Positions 19,928-27,958 of a stretch of DNA of 64,000 nt are shown piece after piece. How positions within the stretch are numbered: position 1 is the stretch's first letter; each line of letters starts with the position of its first letter. A program made the translations under genes and the position numbers. The notes below the pieces were generated by a model. The model had not been told where the DNA came from and did no database searches. It saw only the letters and a program-made list of their open reading frames with translations. The DNA is from Microcystis wesenbergii NRERC-220 (lineage in GTDB: Bacteria; Cyanobacteriota; Cyanobacteriia; Cyanobacteriales; Microcystaceae). Location: assembly GCF_032027425.1 (NCBI RefSeq), contig NZ_JAVSJA010000001.1, positions 1,674,001-1,738,000 on the forward strand, in the 5' to 3' direction.

Positions 19928-20879
19928 TATAGCAAAGAGCGGGATAGTTAGGACATAATAGAGAAAAAGAAATGAGGAGAAGCTTTCATGGCAGCACCCT
20001 ATAGTGATGATTTAAGACAGAAAGCAGTGAGTGCCGTAGAGCGAGGGGAGAAAAAAAGCCATGTCTGTCGCACCCTCAATATTAGTCGTAATACATTAGA
20101 CCTATGGCTGAAACGGAAGAAACAAACTGGGACGGTGGCCGCTAAAACTAACTATCGTCGAGGGCCGAAGCCCAAAATTGACGATTTAGAAGCCTTTCAA
20201 AAGTTGGCCGAACAATATGGGCATTTGACCCAAGAAAAAATGGCGCAAAAATGGGCTAACCCAGTCAGTAGGATGAGAATTGGTCAAGCGCTCAAAAGAA
20301 TTGGATTTACTAGAAAAAAAAAACTTATGGCTACAGAGAAAGAGATGAAGAAGCCCGAAAAGAGTTTCTCCAAAAAATCAGAGGTTATGCCCCGGAAAGA
20401 TTTGTCTATATTGATGAAGCTGGAATAGATAACACCATCGATTACCCTTATGGATATTGTCACAAATCAGAAAGATTTGAGGCTTTAAAGTTAGGTCACT
20501 GTAGCGAAAGAGTTAGTGTGATCAGCGGTTGGTGGCGTGGTTCCACGATCGCGCCAATGGTGTTTGAGGGGTACTGTAATACAGAGTTGGTGTGTGAGTG
20601 GATAGAACAATTGCTATTACCCGAACTACTACCCGGTCAAATTATCATCATTGATAACGCCAGTTTTCATCCCAAAGAGAGAATCAAAAAATTGTTAGCT
20701 AAAGCGGGATGTGAAGTGCTATTTTTACCCGCCTATTCTCCAGATATCAACAAAATTGAAAAGTTCTGGGCTAGATTGAAAAACTATGTTAGTCAGATTA
20801 TCAATGATAGTGAAAACCTTGTGGATGCTGTGAGTAAAGCCTTCAGGCATCTGTCCTAACTAACTCGTTCTATGCCATA
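19928..20879 (+). mobile_element. IS630-family insertion sequence
   Basis: About 0.95 kb. Left end TAGCAAAGAGCGGGATAGTT and, reversed, the right end TGGCATAGAACGAGTTAGTT share an inverted repeat continuing through AGGACA, about 80 percent identical by eye. TA dinucleotides flank both ends, as expected for the TA-targeting IS630/Tc1 group. It contains one transposase split by a frameshift. Confidence 0.8.
19988..20859 (+). CDS. IS630-family transposase, two frames joined at an A10 tract
   Basis: The first frame (19988-20428) encodes an N-terminal helix-turn-helix (YSDDLRQKAVSAVERGEKKS, RTLNISRNTLDLWLKRKK). A run of ten A at 20314-20323 then leads into another frame that carries the DDE domain: FVYIDEAGID, IIIIDNASFHPKERIK and the final Asp/Glu region PDINKIEKFWARLK. 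After the A run the second frame reads KTYGYRERDEEARKEF without a stop, so the two parts are one gene. Frameshifting on a long A run is a known expression mode in this family, so the copy may be functional; a plain mutation is the alternative. The three acidic catalytic positions are present. Confidence 0.82.
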
Positions 20880-21038
20880 GGAGTCGCCAATCAGCCAAAA
20901 AACTTTGGAAACTGGTCAAACTAATCCTATTGAAAGATTAAATAATACCTTTCGACCAAGGATTTCTCGGCTGGTGAGAGAGAGTCTATCTTTCTCTAAA
21001 AAAATGGAGAATCACGTTGGGGAGCCCTTTGGTATTTT

Positions 21039-22460
21039 GGCTCTTCGTTACTCTTTATGCTAAATCAACAGACAAGATGCCAAGACAACATACTTCTAAC
21101 CCAAAAATTTCGAAAGTTTCTAAAGCCATAGCCTCTTCGTTTTATTAGTTTAAGTTTATTGTTGATTCCCTCGACTAATCCATTCGTTGTCCTTCGCTCG
21201 AAATAACTAATGATTTCTCCAAACCAGTTTCGGATTGTTTGACAACTCTTGGTAAAAACACTGGAGGATTTTGCCAACCATTCCGAGATGGATAGCATTC
21301 CCTCTGTCGGATTCTTTGAGGTTTCGTAAATCCTTCTGAATTCTTCCTTTAATTCGTGCATCTCTTTCAAATTTAGCCAAGTTTTTTTGATAGCTTCTAG
21401 TTTGATTTTTTGGGGTTCCGTTAAATCTTCTTCATTTTTTAACAGGCTATATTTACTTCGCTTTAAAACTTCTAGCTTCGCTTCTTTTTCCGCTTTCTGT
21501 TTTTTCTTTTTCCGCGCTTCTACGGCTCTTTTTTCCGCTCTTCTCTGTTCGTCTAACTCTTGATTAATTTGTTTCATTACATGGAATCTATCAGCGACTA
21601 CCTCGGCCGACGGCATCAATTCTTTTACCAGATTTTTATAGGACAACCAAAGGTCTATGCTCACTTCTTCAATTTGCTCTAACACCTCTTTTCCCCAGCC
21701 CGTAAGGGTTTTCTTAAACTCTTCTTGTGTTCGCTTCTCCAGAATAGCTATTAGTTTTCCCGTATCTAAATTTACTAAAACTGCACAGTAATTTTTTTGT
21801 CCCTTCACTAGAGCGATTTCATCAATTCCTAGTCTTTTTAATTCCGATAAATCTGGCTCGGTAATTTCTTCAGCGATGTCCTCTAGCATTCTTTGAATCT
21901 CTTCTTCCGTTACGTCATTTCTTCGGCTAACATTTAAAATATCTCCTGATTTTAATTGTTCAAGTATATTCTCGGCTAGTCTTTTCGTATAGGTTCGTTT
22001 ACTGGCGACAAAATCTAACTCTTCGCTAAAGGGCTTCTGACAATTATCGCACTTAAATTGACGACGATTAACTTGTAGGTACACTGGTTGGCCTGAGAGC
22101 GGTAAATCTTTGACTAAATGTCGATGATTTTGGTGTAGTTTATCGCTCTCTAACCCACAACGAGGACAGATTGCTTTTTTCTTTTTCGATTCGATTCGTC
22201 AAACTATACCGACATTTTCTAGGTGTCGATAGCCTTGAATAGAGGTTCCTTCTAGGTTCAAAAATTTGTCAAGTATCATAAGTAAAATACTCTGGTTTTT
22301 GGCTATTATATTAAATCTTAACTCAATTGTCTATCTTTTGGTATTAACCTGTTTGTGTCTAAAATTTCTCCCTGTATAGATTTCAGCTATTTTTGAGCGT
22401 AAGCACTATCATCGAATTTTATTTTAAGTTAATTATTTGCATAACAATTACCGAAGAGCC
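21039..22460 (-). mobile_element. ISL3-family insertion sequence with 8-bp target duplication
   Basis: A 1422-bp element. The ends are inverted repeats starting GGCTCTTCG (left, continuing TTACTCTTTATGC; right, reversed, continuing GTAATTGTTATGC). The octamer GGTATTTT is present directly outside both ends (21031-21038 and 22461-22468), the 8-bp duplication typical of ISL3. It carries one transposase with an in-frame stop. Confidence 0.92.
21065..22279 (-). pseudogene. ISL3-family transposase with one premature TGA
   Basis: Reading from the ATG at 22279 gives MILDKFLNLEGTSIQGYRHL, continues ENVGIV, hits TGA at 22201-22199, and then continues in the same frame with RIESKKKKAICPRCGLESDK, a zinc finger (CPRC ... 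CDNC), a helix-turn-helix and the DDE domain (LGIDEIALVKGQ, VVADRFHVMKQINQ, LVEGINNKLKLIKRRGYGF). The rest of the gene is open to 21065 (405 codons in all). A single nonsense change has inactivated an otherwise intact transposase. Re-initiation at the GTG at 22084 would give a 339-residue protein lacking the first zinc-finger half, unlikely to transpose. It could be mobilised in trans since both ends are intact. Confidence 0.85.
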
Positions 22461-22569
22461 GGTATTTTATCCATGACTACAATGCACAGCAAAGCAAAGG
22501 ATTAAGCCTCCATCAATACTACCGAATCACCCCCCCGAACGGTTACGATGGCCTTAAATAACAGTTAAG

Positions 22570-22848
22570 TAGGGCTTGCTGAATAATGGTAAAACCCTTT
22601 TAAAATAAGGCTTTTGACCTGTTAAAATCCGATGTTCATGCTGCGAAAATAGGATTGGGACTTTCAAAAACCTTGCATTATCCTTCTTGTAGTACATAGC
22701 TTGGTACAAAAAACAAGGGCAACAAAGCGTGAAACGACCGGCTCCGTTCGGACATCGGGGGGAGCTTTTGTCGAACGCAAAAGCTCACGGCCGAAGCCTG
22801 ACTCCCCAGACTCCTAACCCCACCAATACACTTTTTCAGCAAACCCTA
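22570..22848. mobile_element. MITE-like element, TAGGGTTTGCTGAA family (copy D)
   Basis: About 279 bp with ends TAGGGCTTGCTGAATAA and TTTTTCAGCAAACCCTA. The interior is shared with copy C in inverted orientation and includes a GAGCTTTTGTCGAACGCAAAAGCTC hairpin in part. Its right end shares the TA with the next element. Confidence 0.85.
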
Positions 22849-22977
22849 AGTAGTCGAACATAAGTTTTCGCTGCTGTATAAAGTTTTGTAAATAGGGTAG
22901 AAAGCTGTATGCAACAGCAAAAACCGCCTATTTTACATTCCTTAACATAGTGTTGTTTATTTATGTCCGACTACTTA
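22847..22977. mobile_element. Short MITE-like element, TAAGTAGTCG family
   Basis: A 131-bp stretch with terminal inverted repeats TAAGTAGTCGAACATAA / TTATGTCCGACTACTTA (one mismatch) and no coding capacity. It directly abuts copy D, as if one element used the end of the other as target. Confidence 0.75.
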
Positions 22978-22979
22978 GG

Positions 22980-23045
22980 GAGCTTCTGGGACTTTCGGAA
23001 ATCCCTGACCGAATCCAGATTCTGAAAGCCTTGGTTGACAAGTGA
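22980..23045 (+). pseudogene. Orphan C-terminal gene tail
   Basis: Right after the MITE end one frame reads ELLGLSEIPDRIQILKALVD followed by K and TGA at 23043-23045. It has natural-looking composition but no start. It may be the tail of a gene destroyed by the adjacent elements; the family is not recognised. The remainder to 23254 shows only weak overlapping frames on both strands, none convincing. Confidence 0.35.
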
Positions 23046-23254
23046 TCGCTAACTTTTTTTCTAATAAAAACTCAAATTTCGGGTTTCTGTTAGTTAGCGA
23101 TAGCTTGAAGGCTTACCCCATAAGAGAGCTAGAGTTTAGAGACTGTAAGACTTTTGCCAGACTCCCTCCAAGAGCGTTAGTGAGGGATGAGCTTTTAGAT
23201 AGAGAGACTTGTGGCAAGATATAATTAAGGGGTATTGAGGGAAGAAATTCGATT

Positions 23255-23686
23255 ATGGAAGAACTTTTAGAATTAAAAGCTTTGCTCTTAAAAGGTGATA
23301 TTAAAGGTTCACTGGCGATTGTAGAAGAACTTGAAGATATGAGCAAAAATGGGATTATTAGCACCATTCGTAGTTATGCTGTTATCTTATTACTGCATTT
23401 AATTAAACAACAGGCAGAAAACCGAACCACTCGTTCTTGGGATGTCTCCATTCGCAATAGTGTTAGAGAAATTCAACGCCAAAATAAACGCCGAAAAGCA
23501 GCAGGATATTATTTAAGTGATCAGGAATTAACAGACACTTTAAACGATGCTTATCTTAATGCTTTGGATGCCGCTTCTTTAGAAGTCGAAGCAGGTCGGT
23601 ATCAATCGGAGCAAATAGAAGCTATAATTGACAAAAATAAACTGATTAGCACTGCTTTCATTCTGATCAAAAACGTCTCTCCCTAG
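23255..23686 (+). CDS. DUF29 family protein
   Basis: A 143-residue helical protein recognised as DUF29 by its layout: MEELLELKALLLKGDIKGSL, then RSYAVILLLHLIKQQ, SWDVSIRNSVREIQRQNKRR and a C-terminal helical segment. DUF29 proteins are small, multi-copy and common in bloom-forming cyanobacteria; function unknown, sometimes suspected to be linked to toxin-antitoxin loci. The next gene begins 7 bp downstream on the same strand, so the two likely form an operon. The upstream region is a decayed mobile-element zone. Confidence 0.75.
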   Translation: MEELLELKALLLKGDIKGSLAIVEELEDMSKNGIISTIRSYAVILLLHLIKQQAENRTTRSWDVSIRNSVREIQRQNKRRKAAGYYLSDQELTDTLNDAYLNALDAASLEVEAGRYQSEQIEAIIDKNKLISTAFILIKNVSP

Positions 23687-23693
23687 AAAGATT

Positions 23694-23936
23694 ATGACCA
23701 ACTCAATCTCTAAAGAAAAAGCCCAAGAAATGTTACGTTGGTTAAACAAAAATCGTGACACCGTGCTTGATTTGTATAAAAATCAATACATTGCCTATAA
23801 TGAAAAAGGGGTCATTGCTCACGGTGAAAATTTACAGAATGTTCTGGAAGAAGCCAACACAACCAATCAAGAATTTGTCATTTATCTTGTTCCTCGTTGT
23901 CGTTATTCTATGCAAATTTTACCCCTTCAAGTTTAA
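23694..23936 (+). CDS. Small DUF5678-like protein
   Basis: An 80-residue protein. The central part LDLYKNQYIAYNEKGVIAHG followed by ENLQNVLEEANTTNQEFVIY fits the short DUF5678 pattern (a beta hairpin ending in a-G-x-x-L-x-x-V, then an alpha helix and a final strand). The last residues (RCRYSMQILPLQV) are less typical. Co-directional with the DUF29 gene and close enough for co-translation. Function unknown. Confidence 0.6.
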   Translation: MTNSISKEKAQEMLRWLNKNRDTVLDLYKNQYIAYNEKGVIAHGENLQNVLEEANTTNQEFVIYLVPRCRYSMQILPLQV

Positions 23937-23972
23937 AGTAGTTTAAGATGATTTTGACAACGGCAAAATTCT

Positions 23973-24986
23973 ATGAAAATAACCCTTTATCAACCGACAT
24001 TATCGTTATTATTGCTGCTGTTGCTATCGGGGGGTTGTGCAGTGAATCGGGAAAAAGAGAAAACCACCACTCCGCAAGCGTCTCCCCTAGCAGAAATCGT
24101 TCCTTGGCAGATGGTCGAACGGGTTACTATTTTAAAAGCCGATCAGGATCCCATCTATGCTTTAGCCATTAGTCCCGATAACTCCCTGCTGCTGAGTGGT
24201 AGTTTTGACGGTACTGTTAGGGAATGGGATTTAAAAACCCAAAAACCTCTCAGGACTTGGCAACTAGGTGATACCGTTAACGCTATCCAATTTAGTCCCG
24301 ATGGTGAGACTTTCGTAACTGCCGATGCGGGGGGAAAAGTGCAACGCTGGAATACGCGCACGGGAAAATTAGAAATGACCTATCCTGGCCATGCTTTTCT
24401 CGTTACCGATGCCGCTATTTCTCCCGATGGCAAAATTTTGGCTACGGGTAGCTGGGATCGTACAGTCAAACTCTGGGATTTTCAGACGGGTAAACTGTTA
24501 AAAACCCTGCGCGGCCATCATCATCCGATTCAGGCGATCGCATTTAGTCCCGATGGTGAAGGAATTGTTAGCGCCGATTACGATGGCTTCGTTAAACTGT
24601 GGAAAGTGAGTACCGGTCGCTTTATTCGCGCCTATGCGGGTAATTTATTCCCCGTTTATCGGGTGCTTTTTTCCAAGGATGGTAATATCGCCGGTACTGC
24701 TAGTCAAGACGGTTCGATCCGCAGTTGGCAAGTAAAAAGCGGCATCGGCACCACGACTATTCTCGCCCATAACGACGCTGTTACCGATATGGCCTTGCTC
24801 GATGGGGGTACAGTTTTGGCCAGCACTTCCGGGGATGGAACTGTCAAATTTTGGGATGTTAATACCCGTCAGCGCTTGAATACCCTCAAGGGAAACGTCA
24901 TCTTAAGAATGGTTGCCAGTCAAGATGGTCGTTGGTTAGTCACTGGAGATCGGGACGGTGCGATCGCAATCTGGCGGGGAATCTAA
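23973..24986 (+). CDS. WD40-repeat protein, probable lipoprotein
   Basis: A 337-residue protein. The N-terminus (KITLYQPTLSLLLLLLLSGG then CAV) is a signal peptide ending in a lipobox-like GGC; positions -3/-2 are Ser/Gly, so the lipobox is imperfect. Seven WD40 blades follow at about 60-335, for example SPDNSLLLSGSFDGTVREWD, SPDGKILATGSWDRTVKLWD and LASTSGDGTVKFWDVN, enough for one complete propeller. Probably a membrane-attached periplasmic interaction platform. No catalytic domain is fused. It starts 36 bp after the preceding small gene and may be read from the same transcript. Confidence 0.8.
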   Translation: MKITLYQPTLSLLLLLLLSGGCAVNREKEKTTTPQASPLAEIVPWQMVERVTILKADQDPIYALAISPDNSLLLSGSFDGTVREWDLKTQKPLRTWQLGDTVNAIQFSPDGETFVTADAGGKVQRWNTRTGKLEMTYPGHAFLVTDAAISPDGKILATGSWDRTVKLWDFQTGKLLKTLRGHHHPIQAIAFSPDGEGIVSADYDGFVKLWKVSTGRFIRAYAGNLFPVYRVLFSKDGNIAGTASQDGSIRSWQVKSGIGTTTILAHNDAVTDMALLDGGTVLASTSGDGTVKFWDVNTRQRLNTLKGNVILRMVASQDGRWLVTGDRDGAIAIWRGI

Positions 24987-25032
24987 TTGACTATAATTAA
25001 GACTAGAGTGTTTTCTAGGGCGAAATATAGCT

Positions 25033-25605
25033 ATGGCAGCAGTGATTTTAAACTTAGATACAGTCAATCTCAGCGATGAGCAGTTTTACCGTCTCTGTCA
25101 AGTTAACCCAGATTGGCAACTGGAAAGAAACGCCCAAGGAGAATTAATTGTGATGCCACCTGTTGGGGGAATTAGCGGCAACCGAGAGGCCGATTTTATT
25201 AGTTTGCTTTGGTTGTGGAATCGTCAAACCGGATTGGGTAAAGTCTTTAGTTCGGCGACGATTTTTCGTTTACCGAAAGGCGGATATCGCGCTCCCGATG
25301 CTGCTTGGGTGAGTTTAACTCTTTGGCAAGCTCTAAGTCGAGAAGAACAGGAGAAATTTCCGCCTATTTGTCCCGATTTCGTCATTGAACTGCGCTCCCG
25401 TAGCGATTCCCTCCCAGAAATTCAAGCTAAAATGCGGGAATATCTCCACAGTGGTTTGCGATTAGGTTGGCTAGTTAATCCTCAACAACAACAGGTGGAA
25501 ATTTATCGTCCTCAGCAACCCGTAGAAATTATGGAACTACCCGCTAATTTAAGCGGAGAGGATGTCTTACCAGGCTTTAGTCTATTTATCTCTATTTTTG
25601 ATTGA
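25033..25605 (+). CDS. Uma2 family endonuclease (DUF820)
   Basis: A 190-residue PD-(D/E)XK-fold protein. The Uma2 features are NPDWQLERNAQGELIVMPPV, the AAWVSLTLW segment with PD in GGYRAPDAAWV, and the core strand CPDFVIELRSRSDSLPEIQ (E-x-R in place of E-x-K) followed by KMREYLHSGLRLGWLVNP. Uma2 genes are greatly expanded in cyanobacteria; nuclease activity is predicted but the role is unknown. The TGA stop is immediately followed by the right end of a TnpB element, so that insertion just spared the gene. Confidence 0.82.
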   Translation: MAAVILNLDTVNLSDEQFYRLCQVNPDWQLERNAQGELIVMPPVGGISGNREADFISLLWLWNRQTGLGKVFSSATIFRLPKGGYRAPDAAWVSLTLWQALSREEQEKFPPICPDFVIELRSRSDSLPEIQAKMREYLHSGLRLGWLVNPQQQQVEIYRPQQPVEIMELPANLSGEDVLPGFSLFISIFD

Positions 25606-25650
25606 CATACTCCCACCGTCAAGCTACGCTGTGACGGGGGATTCTTTCCA
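25606..25650 (-). ncRNA. Right-end hairpin of the TnpB element (probable omega RNA 3' end)
   Basis: Read on the minus strand, CCCCCGTCA and TGACGGTGGG form a stem around CAGCGTAGCT, followed by AGTATGTCAA. It overlaps the tnpB 3' end. IS200/IS605 right ends of this kind encode the omega RNA scaffold that guides TnpB; the sequence beyond GAGTATGTC would be the guide. Predicted from position and structure only. Confidence 0.55.
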
Positions 25651-26953
25651 CATCGCTGTTAGAAATTCCTTGTTCAACGAGACAACTTAGATTCTCAATG
25701 TCTCCATTAAAAACCCAGAGGTCGGACTCTCCCAAGGCGTTTAGGTCGGTTTCTGTTTGCCCAACAGTACCGTTGACACTTCGACTTCGCTCAGTGTCAA
25801 TGCCGAGCGAAGTCGAGGCATTGAGATGTTTTCCCAAATATTGCAACCCTTTTTTAAGAATATTTATTGCTGCATTATGATCCCTATCTAAGACTGTTTT
25901 ACAATTGGGACATTGATGAGTTCTAGTGCTTAATGTTTTTTGAACTCTCGTCCCACAAACTGAACAATCTTGAGTCGTGAAATGGGGAGGAACAGCAATA
26001 CAAACAATCCGATAAATCTTGGCAAAATAATTCAACCATTCAGTGAATTGATACCAAGAAGCATCACTAATCGACTTGGCAAGCTTACGGTTTTTGACTA
26101 AGTTTCTTACCTTTAAAGCTTCATAGACTACCAAATCATTAGACTGGACTAACGCCAAAGCGTCTTTAATTGCTTTGTCTTTACGTTGTCTTGACACCTT
26201 AAGATGAAGCCTAGCCACTTTTATCCGTTGCTTGTGATAGTTGTTAGACTGTTTCTTTCCTTGACGAAATAGTTTTGATAATCGTCTTTGTGCTTTTTTA
26301 AGTCTTTTTTCTGACTTTCTTAAATAACGTGGATTCTCTACAGTATTACCTTGAGCGTCAGTATAAAACTCTTTTAACCCTAAGTCAATTCCTGTTATTT
26401 GTCCCGTTGGTTCATGGTATTCTTGCCGCTCTACGTCAATTAAAAACTGGCAATAATAACCGTCAGCACGTCTAACAACTCTTACCCGTTTAATCTGTTG
26501 TTCTGAATAATAAACTAAGGTTTTCTGACTACACCATAAATCAAATTCTCCTGCTTTAAAACCATCAGTGAACTTGATTTTACGTCTATCATCAGATAGT
26601 TTGTAACCCGTTAGTTTATATTCAACCGAACGGCTATGCTTTTTGAACCGAGGAAAACCCTTTTTCCCCGCTATCTTAGCATGACAATTCTGGTAAAACC
26701 TATTAATTGATTGCCAGGCTCTATCAGCAGCCGATTGACGTGCTTGTGAGTTTAATTTATTAACCCAAGGTGTCTCTTTATTGTTAGCTAGTACCGAGCA
26801 AAGTTTTTGGAGATCATTGCGGGTTGTCCCTTGATTGTCCATCCAATAACGAACACAAGAGTTACGCACAAACTGAGAAGTTTTGATAGCTTCATCAAGC
26901 CGTTGATATTGCTCTGGTGTCCCGTTTTTTAACTTGGCTTCTACGACTAGCAT
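25619..26953 (-). CDS. tnpB: RNA-guided endonuclease TnpB (IS200/IS605 family)
   Basis: A 444-residue protein. N-terminal HTH/WED part, then the RuvC triad: ITGIDLGLKEF (Asp), LVVYEALKVRNLVKN (Glu) and VLDRDHNAAINI (Asp). The zinc finger is CSVCG ... HQCPNC. All catalytic residues are present, so it is likely an active omega-RNA-guided nuclease that helps retain the element. No TnpA is next to it, so this is a TnpB-only (IS1341-like) element. Unusual feature: the C-terminal tail (NASTSLGIDTERSRSVN) is encoded by an in-frame palindromic repeat (CACTTCGACTTCGCTCAGTG type), an insertion into the gene end that remains translated. Confidence 0.88.
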   Translation of the reverse strand: MLVVEAKLKNGTPEQYQRLDEAIKTSQFVRNSCVRYWMDNQGTTRNDLQKLCSVLANNKETPWVNKLNSQARQSAADRAWQSINRFYQNCHAKIAGKKGFPRFKKHSRSVEYKLTGYKLSDDRRKIKFTDGFKAGEFDLWCSQKTLVYYSEQQIKRVRVVRRADGYYCQFLIDVERQEYHEPTGQITGIDLGLKEFYTDAQGNTVENPRYLRKSEKRLKKAQRRLSKLFRQGKKQSNNYHKQRIKVARLHLKVSRQRKDKAIKDALALVQSNDLVVYEALKVRNLVKNRKLAKSISDASWYQFTEWLNYFAKIYRIVCIAVPPHFTTQDCSVCGTRVQKTLSTRTHQCPNCKTVLDRDHNAAINILKKGLQYLGKHLNASTSLGIDTERSRSVNGTVGQTETDLNALGESDLWVFNGDIENLSCLVEQGISNSDVERIPRHSVA

Positions 26954-27043
26954 CGATTAATCCTCGACCCTGTATCAATTAAGTATAACACAGTTTACCT
27001 ACAAATGGTAGAATTAAAATCGTGCTTCGCAGTCAATATCCTG

Positions 27044-27109
27044 GTCGGATTTCATCCCCCGCAAAGGTGAGTATCTTGTCGAAAAATTTAGCGGGGGCAT
27101 TCATCCGAC
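27044..27109. repeat. Hairpin repeat (GTCGGAT...ATCCGAC)
   Basis: Inverted arms GTCGGATTTCATCCCCCGC and GCGGGGGCATTCATCCGAC enclose about 28 bp. The right half (27078-27123) recurs almost exactly at 35666-35711 (46 bp, one mismatch by eye). It lies in the leader of the Rpn gene. Confidence 0.7.
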
Positions 27110-27136
27110 ATTTTAGGTAAAATATAGTCAAGACCG

Positions 27137-27952
27137 ATGTATGATTCCACTTGTAAATTTATCGCCCTGGAATATTCGAGAGATTTAGCCACTTGGTTAT
27201 TAGGTAAACCTTTAGATTTAACCGAAATTAAACCCCCAGAGTTGTCATTAGAGCCGATAAGAGCCGATAGTTTAATCTTTTTAGAGTCAGAAGAATTAAT
27301 CTTACATATTGAGTTCCAAACCGACCCTAAAGAGGATATTCCCTATAGAATGCTCGATTATGCCACAAGACTCTATCGACGCTATCAAGGCAAACCTATC
27401 CATCAGGTAGTTATTTATCTAAGGAGGAGTACCTTGCCCCTAGTCAGACAGAATGACTATCAACAGGGAAAAACTTATCATCAATTTGAGGTGATTAGAC
27501 TATGGGAACAACCCTATCAACCCTTATTACAAGCACCAGGACTATTGCCCTTTGCTATACTAGCTCAAGCTGAGGAGCAAGAGAATTTACTGCGGCAAAT
27601 CGCCCAAAAAATCGAACAAATCAGCGACAGTCGAGAACAAAGCAATCTGGCTGCCTCCACCGCAATTCTCGCTGGATTAGTATTAAACAAAGACATCATT
27701 CAACAATTGTTGAGGAAGGACATTATGAAAGAATCTGTCATCTATCAGGAAATCAAAGGGGAAGGAAGACAAGAAGAAGCCATCAATTTGCTTCTACGTC
27801 TATTAAATCGGCGTATAGGTGGCATTTCTGCCGAATTATCCGCCAATATCCAAAGTCTTTCCCTAGAAAATTTAGAAAACTTAGGAGAAGCTTTATTAGA
27901 TTTTCAGTCAGTAGAGGACTTAGAACAATGGCTAGAAAATGAGCGTTTTTAA
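27137..27952 (+). CDS. Rpn-family recombination-promoting nuclease with DUF4351 tail
   Basis: A 271-residue protein. The N-terminal PD-(D/E)XK-type nuclease fold includes RADSLIFLESEELILHIEFQ with the E-x-Q motif of Rpn/PDDEXK_2 proteins and YRMLDYATRLYRRYQ. A helical middle is followed by a C-terminal DUF4351 domain (LLLRLLNRRIGGISAELSAN to the end). Rpn proteins are mobile-element-associated nucleases; cyanobacterial versions are highly duplicated. A broken relative lies at 46856-47752. A hairpin repeat precedes it. Intact and probably expressed alone. Confidence 0.78.
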   Translation: MYDSTCKFIALEYSRDLATWLLGKPLDLTEIKPPELSLEPIRADSLIFLESEELILHIEFQTDPKEDIPYRMLDYATRLYRRYQGKPIHQVVIYLRRSTLPLVRQNDYQQGKTYHQFEVIRLWEQPYQPLLQAPGLLPFAILAQAEEQENLLRQIAQKIEQISDSREQSNLAASTAILAGLVLNKDIIQQLLRKDIMKESVIYQEIKGEGRQEEAINLLLRLLNRRIGGISAELSANIQSLSLENLENLGEALLDFQSVEDLEQWLENERF

Positions 27953-27958
27953 CTGAAA

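Larger units (their letters stand above)
20880..22561 (+). pseudogene. IS1-family transposase C-terminal remnant, split by an ISL3 element
   Basis: Bases 20880-21038 encode an InsB-like C-terminal piece (TLETGQTNPIERLNNTFRP, RISRLVRESLSFSKKMENHV) with one frameshift near 21018. The reading continues after the ISL3 element at 22461 as WYFIHDYNAQQSKGLSLHQY and ends in TAA at 22559-22561. The WYF codons straddle the insertion point, which confirms that both pieces were one gene. The 5' portion is missing and the IS630-type element takes its place. Confidence 0.8.

Noticed and set aside
23042-23367. Opposed 60- and 84-residue frames before the DUF29 gene
   Set aside because: They overlap each other and the DUF29 start, have low-complexity composition and no RBS.
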